Below, one piece after another: positions 60,043-64,000 of a DNA stretch of 64,000 bases. The number at the start of each line of letters is the position of its first letter. Within the stretch, counting starts at the first letter, position 1. The translations under genes and the position numbers were made by a program. The DNA is from Gemmatimonadota bacterium (GTDB lineage: Bacteria; Gemmatimonadota; Gemmatimonadetes; Gemmatimonadales; Gemmatimonadaceae), in the NCBI GenBank assembly GCA_028287305.1, contig JAQBPX010000028.1, forward strand, positions 86,345 to 150,344, written 5' to 3'. Below the pieces are notes generated by a model. The model had not been told where the DNA came from and ran no database searches. It saw nothing but the letters and a program-made list of their open reading frames with translations.

Positions 60043-61689
60043 ATGATCGTCAGCCCCCTCGCCGGCCATGCGCCGCCGGCGGCCATGCTGCTGGACGTGT
60101 CGAAGCTCGTCACGGCCTACTACGCCCTGTCCCCCGATCCCGCGGTTGCGACGCAGCGCGTTGCGTTCGGCACATCGGGCCATCGCGGCTCGGCGTTCAA
60201 CAGCCAGTTCAACGAGCGGCACATCCTCGCGATCACGGAGGCGATCTGTCGCTATCGCTCGGCGCAGGGGATCAGCGGTCCGCTGTTCCTCGGCATCGAC
60301 ACGCATGCGCTGTCGGTGCCGGCGGCCGCGACGGCGCTCGAGGTGCTCGCCGCGCATGGCGTAGTGGTGATGGTGGCCGAGGGTGACGAGTACACGCCGA
60401 CGCCGGTGATCTCGCACGCCGTGCTCTGCTACAACCGCGGGCGCGTGGACGGGCTGGCAGACGGGATCGTGGTGACGCCGAGCCACAATCCGCCGGAAGA
60501 CGGTGGCTTCAAGTACAACACGCCGAACGGCGGCCCGGCCGACGGCAGCGTGACGAAGTGGATCGAGAACGAGGCGAACCGGTTGCTCGAGGGCGGGCTG
60601 GCGAAGGTGAAGCGGATTCCGTATTCGCGCGCCCTGGTCGCGTCGACCACGGTGCGCTACGACTACGTGACGCCCTACGTGCGCGACCTCGCCAACGTCA
60701 TCGACATGGACGTGATTCGCGACAAGGGGATCCGCATTGGCGTGGACCCGCTGGGTGGCGCGGGCGTGCACTACTGGTCGCGCATCGCGTCGGACTACAG
60801 GCTGGACCTCACCGTGGTGAGTGAGGTGGTGGACCAGACGTTCCGGTTCATGTCGGTGGACTGGGACGGGAAGATCCGGATGGACCCGTCGAGCTCATAT
60901 GCGATGCAGCGGCTGATCGAGATGAAGGACCGGTTCGACATCGCGGCAGCGTGCGACACCGATCACGACCGGCACGGCATCGTCGCGAAGAGCGTGGGAC
61001 TGATGCCGCCGAATCACTACCTGGCGGTGTGCATCCAGCACCTGTTCTCATCGCGGCCGGGATGGGGCGACGCGGCCGGCGTGGGGAAGACCGTGGTGAG
61101 CAGCTCGATGATCGATCGCGTGACGGAGAAGCTCGGCCGGCGCCTGATCGAGACGCCAGTGGGCTTCAAGTGGTTCGTGGAGGGGCTGTTCGACGGATCG
61201 ATGGGCTTCGCCGGCGAGGAGAGCGCGGGCGCGACGTTCGTGAGGCGCGATGGGTCGGTGTGGAGCACCGACAAGGACGGGTTGATTCCCGCGCTGCTCG
61301 CGGCGGAGATGACCGTGCGGGCAGGTCGCGATCCCGGCGAGTTGTATGCGGCGCTGACGCAGGAGTTCGGCGCGCCCGTCTATGATCGCGTGGAGGCGAA
61401 GGCGACGCCGGAGCAGAAAAAGCGGCTGGCTGCCTTGACTGCGGCTGACGTAAAGGCGGAGGAGCTCGGAGGTGAGAAGGTCACGAGCATCATCACGACG
61501 GCGCCGGGCAACGGGGCTGCGATTGGCGGGGTGAAGGTGACGTCGGCTGCCGGATGGTTTGCCGCGCGGCCCAGCGGCACCGAGGACATCTACAAGATCT
61601 ACGCGGAGAGTTTTCGGGGGGAGGAGGGGTTGCGGAGGATTGTGGCGGAGGGGCAGGGGGTGGTGGATGGGGCGCTCGCTCGGGGCTGA
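60043..61689 (+). CDS. pgm: Phosphoglucomutase (alpha-D-glucose type)
   Basis: Enzyme of 548 residues interconverting glucose-1-phosphate and glucose-6-phosphate, of the bacterial pgm type (TIGR01132 length and layout). The active-site serine is in VVTPSHNPPEDGGFKYNTPN (Ser about residue 147), the metal-binding loop is DTDHDRHG (Asp at about 305, 307 and 309) and the sugar-binding block reads GEESAGATFVRRDG. Four-domain alpha-phosphohexomutase fold. It links glycogen or UDP-glucose metabolism to glycolysis. The start is ATG at 60043, in a 77-base space divergent from the MPYTLW gene. Confidence 0.95.
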   Translation: MIVSPLAGHAPPAAMLLDVSKLVTAYYALSPDPAVATQRVAFGTSGHRGSAFNSQFNERHILAITEAICRYRSAQGISGPLFLGIDTHALSVPAAATALEVLAAHGVVVMVAEGDEYTPTPVISHAVLCYNRGRVDGLADGIVVTPSHNPPEDGGFKYNTPNGGPADGSVTKWIENEANRLLEGGLAKVKRIPYSRALVASTTVRYDYVTPYVRDLANVIDMDVIRDKGIRIGVDPLGGAGVHYWSRIASDYRLDLTVVSEVVDQTFRFMSVDWDGKIRMDPSSSYAMQRLIEMKDRFDIAAACDTDHDRHGIVAKSVGLMPPNHYLAVCIQHLFSSRPGWGDAAGVGKTVVSSSMIDRVTEKLGRRLIETPVGFKWFVEGLFDGSMGFAGEESAGATFVRRDGSVWSTDKDGLIPALLAAEMTVRAGRDPGELYAALTQEFGAPVYDRVEAKATPEQKKRLAALTAADVKAEELGGEKVTSIITTAPGNGAAIGGVKVTSAAGWFAARPSGTEDIYKIYAESFRGEEGLRRIVAEGQGVVDGALARG

Positions 61690-61727
61690 CTCCCACAACT
61701 GAGACTCTCGCTCCACTGGGCATCGCC

Positions 61728-61807
61728 ACATGTTACAAAAAGGGCAATAGCGTAACATGTCGATCTTGACCTGTGCCGGCCCGTAACATATCCTTGGGAC
61801 ATGTTAC
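61728..61807. promoter_or_regulatory. Four ACATGTTAC half-sites upstream of fic gene
   Basis: ACATGTTAC occurs at 61728-61736 and 61799-61807, and its reverse complement GTAACATGT/GTAACATAT at 61752-61760 and 61783-61791. They form two inverted repeats with spacers of 15 and 7 bases. A sigma-70-like pair TTGACC (61766) and TATCCT (61789) sits between and under the half-sites, and TTGGGA plus TAAAAT (61817-61822) 7 bases before the ATG make an alternative promoter overlapping the last half-site. The stretch is AT-rich against the GC-rich chromosome. Confidence 0.7.
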
Positions 61808-61816
61808 GAAATGACG

Positions 61817-61822
61817 TAAAAT
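61817..61822 (+). promoter_or_regulatory. Leaderless-type -10 hexamer TAAAAT
   Basis: TAAAAT with a 7-base spacer to the ATG of the fic gene at 61830, and TTGGGA 17 bases upstream of it as a possible -35. Confidence 0.55.
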
Positions 61823-61829
61823 CGAACAT

Positions 61830-62957
61830 ATGAAGGGAAAGGGGCCTGGCCGGCAGCCGCGCACGTCCGATAAATGGCGGGCTGACCGGCCCTACAACGA
61901 TCTGCCGCCGCTTCCGCCCGCGGGAGAGCTCGAGTCGCGGACGGTGCTGAAGCAATGCATCGTCGCGCGCGCGGCGCTGGCCGAGTTGAAGGTTGCCACC
62001 GAGCTCATTCCCAATCCCACCATCCTCCTGAACAGCATCCTGCTCCTCGAGGCGCAAGCCAGCTCGGAGATCGAGAATATCGTCACGAGCGCCGACGAGC
62101 TCTTTCGTCGCGTGGAGGCAAGCGACCCCGGAGACGCGGCCACCCGGGAAGCCCTTCGGTATCGTCGCGCACTGCTTGAGGGCGCTGCCTCCCTGCAGGT
62201 AAAGCCGCTCTCCACGTGGACGGCGGAGGTCGTCTGCACCGAGGTCAAGGGAGTCGAGATGCGCGTCCGCCGAGTGCCGGGGACGCAGCTGGTGAACAGC
62301 GCCTCCCGGGCTGTGAGCTACACGCCGCCCGTGGGTGAGGACCGCATCCGCCGCTTGTTGTCGAACTGGGAAGCGTTCCTGCATGAGGCGCCCACGACCG
62401 ATGGCATGGATCCGCTCGTGAAGATGGCTGTGCTCCACTATCAGTTCGAGGCCATCCACCCTTTCACCGACGGAAACGGCCGCACCGGTCGGGTGATCAA
62501 CTCGCTCTTCCTGGTGGCTCGCGGCCTGCTCCCGCAACCGATCCTGTACCTGAGCCGCTACATCATCGAGCACAAGCAGGAGTACTACCGGCTGCTGCTG
62601 GGCGTGACGCGGGACGCGGCATGGGAAGATTGGGTCCTGTTCATGCTGCGGGGGATTGAGCTGACGGCGCGCTGGACCATTGCGAAGATCGCCGCCATAC
62701 GAGCGCTATCCGGTGAGATCGCCGAGCGGATTCGTGCGGCGTATCCCCGCCTGTACAGTCGAGACCTGGTCGACGTCATCTTCGAACAGCCCTACTGCCG
62801 CATCCGGAACCTCGTGGAGCGAGGGGTAGGGACGCGCCAGCTGGCATCCCGCCAGCTGCACGCGCTGGTGAAGGGAGGAATCCTCAGGGAGGTGCGCCTG
62901 GGCCGAGAGCGCCTGTTCCTGAACCACCGGCTACTGCGACTGCTCGAGGCGCGCTAG
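61830..62957 (+). CDS. Fic family adenylyltransferase
   Basis: Fic-domain protein of 375 residues, which would transfer AMP (or another nucleotide) to a target protein. The catalytic motif is complete: HPFTDGNGRTGRVINSLFL with His at residue 210. An inhibitory helix motif (S/T)xxxE(N/G) is present near the N-terminus (residues 78-83, SSEIEN), which blocks the ATP site until released, so the enzyme is probably a regulated class II Fic. The C-terminal ~90 residues read like a winged helix (TRQLASRQLHALVKGGILRE), which may bind the upstream half-sites for autoregulation. Stands alone. Confidence 0.9.
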   Translation: MKGKGPGRQPRTSDKWRADRPYNDLPPLPPAGELESRTVLKQCIVARAALAELKVATELIPNPTILLNSILLLEAQASSEIENIVTSADELFRRVEASDPGDAATREALRYRRALLEGAASLQVKPLSTWTAEVVCTEVKGVEMRVRRVPGTQLVNSASRAVSYTPPVGEDRIRRLLSNWEAFLHEAPTTDGMDPLVKMAVLHYQFEAIHPFTDGNGRTGRVINSLFLVARGLLPQPILYLSRYIIEHKQEYYRLLLGVTRDAAWEDWVLFMLRGIELTARWTIAKIAAIRALSGEIAERIRAAYPRLYSRDLVDVIFEQPYCRIRNLVERGVGTRQLASRQLHALVKGGILREVRLGRERLFLNHRLLRLLEAR

Positions 62958-62980
62958 GCAGCGCCCCGAGCGACGGGCGC

Positions 62981-63850
62981 CTACGGCGCCACCAACTCCC
63001 CATACGAATCCGGCCGTCGATCCCTGAAGAACTGCCAGGTGTTCCTCACCTCGCGAATCTTGTCGAGGTCTACCTCGGCCGTGATCAGCTCATCGTGATC
63101 CCGACTCGCCATCGCGACCATCTGGCCACGGGGATCGCAGATGTACGACTGCCCATAGAACTCCCCGATGTTCCACGGCGCTTCCACACCCACGCGATTG
63201 ATCGCCGCGATGAAGTAGGCGTTCGCCACGGCGTGCGCGGGCTGCTCCAGCTTCCACAGGTACTCTGACAGCCCAGCCACCGTTGCCGATGGATTGAACA
63301 CGATCTCGGCGCCGCCCAGGCCCAGCGCGCGCGCGCCCTCGGGGAAGTGGCGGTCATAGCAGATGTACACGCCCACCTTGCCGTACATCGTGTCGAACAC
63401 GGGGTAGCCCAGGTTGCCGGGCTTGAAGTAGAACTTCTCCCAGAAGCCAGGCGCGCAGTGCGGAATGTGATTCTTCCGGTACTTGCCCAGGTACTTGCCG
63501 TCGGCGTCGATCACCGCAGCGGTGTTGTAGTAGACGCCGGTGGTGTCCTCCTCGTACAGCGGCACCACGATCACCATCCGGTGCTTCTTCGCGAGCTGCA
63601 TCATCAGCTGCGTCGTCGGCCCGTCCGGGATCCGCTCCACGCTGTCGAACCAGCGCGCGCTCTGCTCGGCGCAGAAGTAGGGGCCGGTGAAGATCTCCTG
63701 CATGCAGAGCATCTGCACGCCTTCCGAGGCGGCCTTCTCGATCAGCTCGAGGTGCTTGTTGACGTTCGCTTCGCGGATGATGTCGAGCTTCTCGCCGGTG
63801 TCGCAGGCGTTGGATGCCTGGATGAGGCCGATCTTTACGGTGCGGGGCAT
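62981..63850 (-). CDS. Nitrilase-superfamily amidase, beta-ureidopropionase-like
   Basis: Nitrilase-superfamily amidohydrolase of 289 residues with the Glu-Lys-Cys triad: MLCMQEIFTGPYF (Glu52), KYRKNHIPH (Lys126) and GVYICYDRHFPEGAR (Cys164). Overall it is closest to beta-ureidopropionase (beta-alanine synthase), which cleaves N-carbamyl-beta-alanine in reductive pyrimidine breakdown: NPSATVAGLSEYLWKLEQPA, YFIAAINRVGVEAPW and NTWQFFRDRRPDSYGELV are typical. N-carbamoylputrescine amidase is the main alternative. AAAGGA lies eight bases before the ATG. Confidence 0.87.
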   Translation of the reverse strand: MPRTVKIGLIQASNACDTGEKLDIIREANVNKHLELIEKAASEGVQMLCMQEIFTGPYFCAEQSARWFDSVERIPDGPTTQLMMQLAKKHRMVIVVPLYEEDTTGVYYNTAAVIDADGKYLGKYRKNHIPHCAPGFWEKFYFKPGNLGYPVFDTMYGKVGVYICYDRHFPEGARALGLGGAEIVFNPSATVAGLSEYLWKLEQPAHAVANAYFIAAINRVGVEAPWNIGEFYGQSYICDPRGQMVAMASRDHDELITAEVDLDKIREVRNTWQFFRDRRPDSYGELVAP

Positions 63851-63866
63851 TCTATGGGTCCTTTTG

Positions 63867-63896
63867 GTTGACTAACGGCAGATGGTGGCGTCAACC
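63867..63896. promoter_or_regulatory. GGTTGAC / GTCAACC inverted repeat
   Basis: A perfect 7-bp inverted repeat with a 16-base spacer in the divergent space between the amidase gene and the gene starting at 63942. The TTGAC part could also be a -35 box. An operator or hairpin is possible. Confidence 0.35.
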
Positions 63897-63941
63897 GGTG
63901 AATGCAACAGTTACATCTGTGCATCCTCCGGAGGAAGACCA

Positions 63942-64000
63942 ATGGCGAAACGTCGCACGCGGCTCACGCGCGCACAGTGCGTGGACAGCTGGAAGCGGTG
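63942..64000 (+). CDS. Partial gene, basic N-terminus (runs off window)
   Basis: Only the first 19 codons are present. The ATG at 63942 has a strong GGAGGAAG ribosome site eight bases upstream. The visible part is very basic (MAKRRTRLTRAQCVDSWKR) and shows no family signature. Being next to a beta-ureidopropionase-like gene, it might take part in pyrimidine or polyamine breakdown, but nothing in the visible bases says so. Confidence 0.6.
   Translation, partial: MAKRRTRLTRAQCVDSWKR

Noticed and set aside
62976..62990. Terminator hairpin GGCGCC-TAC-GGCGCC
   Set aside because: The stem is only 6 bp with a 3-base loop, overlaps the end of the amidase gene and has no T tract.

Overview
The window is high-GC bacterial chromosome, densely packed with genes on both strands. 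The gene families present suggest Gemmatimonadota: an OAR-type outer-membrane barrel with a carboxypeptidase-regulatory-like N-terminus, a tricorn-like S41 protease, a secreted S10 carboxypeptidase, a BTAD/TPR membrane regulator, a non-cyanobacterial KaiBC pair and many exported proteins ending their signal peptides in A-x-A. This placement is inference from gene content; there is no rRNA or other marker gene. I see no tRNA, rRNA, CRISPR array, transposase or phage cluster.

Layout. 1-8 kb: the 3' end of an acyl-CoA ligase, an FRG-domain protein, an orphan sensor kinase, a STAS-like protein, a PCYCGC protein, an MHS-type transporter, a PaaI thioesterase and a secreted MsrA. 8-14 kb: a Gly-rich secreted beta-propeller-like protein and a 1257-residue outer-membrane barrel with an unusual LTxxQ helical tail. 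14-25 kb: ClC channel/antiporter with its MarR repressor, a methyltransferase pair, an S10 carboxypeptidase and many small proteins, with intergenic spaces holding complex repeats, including a ~290-bp palindromic repeat array at 18.6-18.9 kb. 25-31 kb: tricorn-like S41 protease operon, MOSC protein and M24 peptidase. 31-39 kb: a five-gene, translationally coupled envelope operon (OmpA-like, two small exported proteins, a tail-tube-like exported protein, a CsgG/LpoB-like protein) facing a BTAD/TPR regulator across a perfect 20-bp palindrome. 39-49 kb: chemotaxis receptor, TonB-C protein, NadR-like enzyme, Cys-less racemase, degenerate cyclase, DUF72 and YaiI proteins and a secreted hydrolase operon. 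49-54 kb: kaiB-kaiC facing a PAS histidine kinase. 54-64 kb: K+ channel with two RCK domains, YncE-like propeller, ankyrin lipoprotein, another kinase, phosphoglucomutase, a Fic protein with four operator half-sites and a beta-ureidopropionase-like amidase.

How it works together. Most of the window is envelope and periplasm biology (proteolysis, redox repair, outer-membrane assembly) plus sensing (three orphan histidine kinases, a chemotaxis receptor, KaiBC). Genes are tightly coupled: ATGA, GTGA or TGATG overlaps are common and at least seven convergent pairs overlap tail to tail. Many genes that start a transcript have a TANNNT hexamer only 4-7 bases before the start codon, which points to widespread leaderless mRNAs. 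Start codons were chosen using these signals, Shine-Dalgarno sites, overlaps and family length, and several remain uncertain, as noted.
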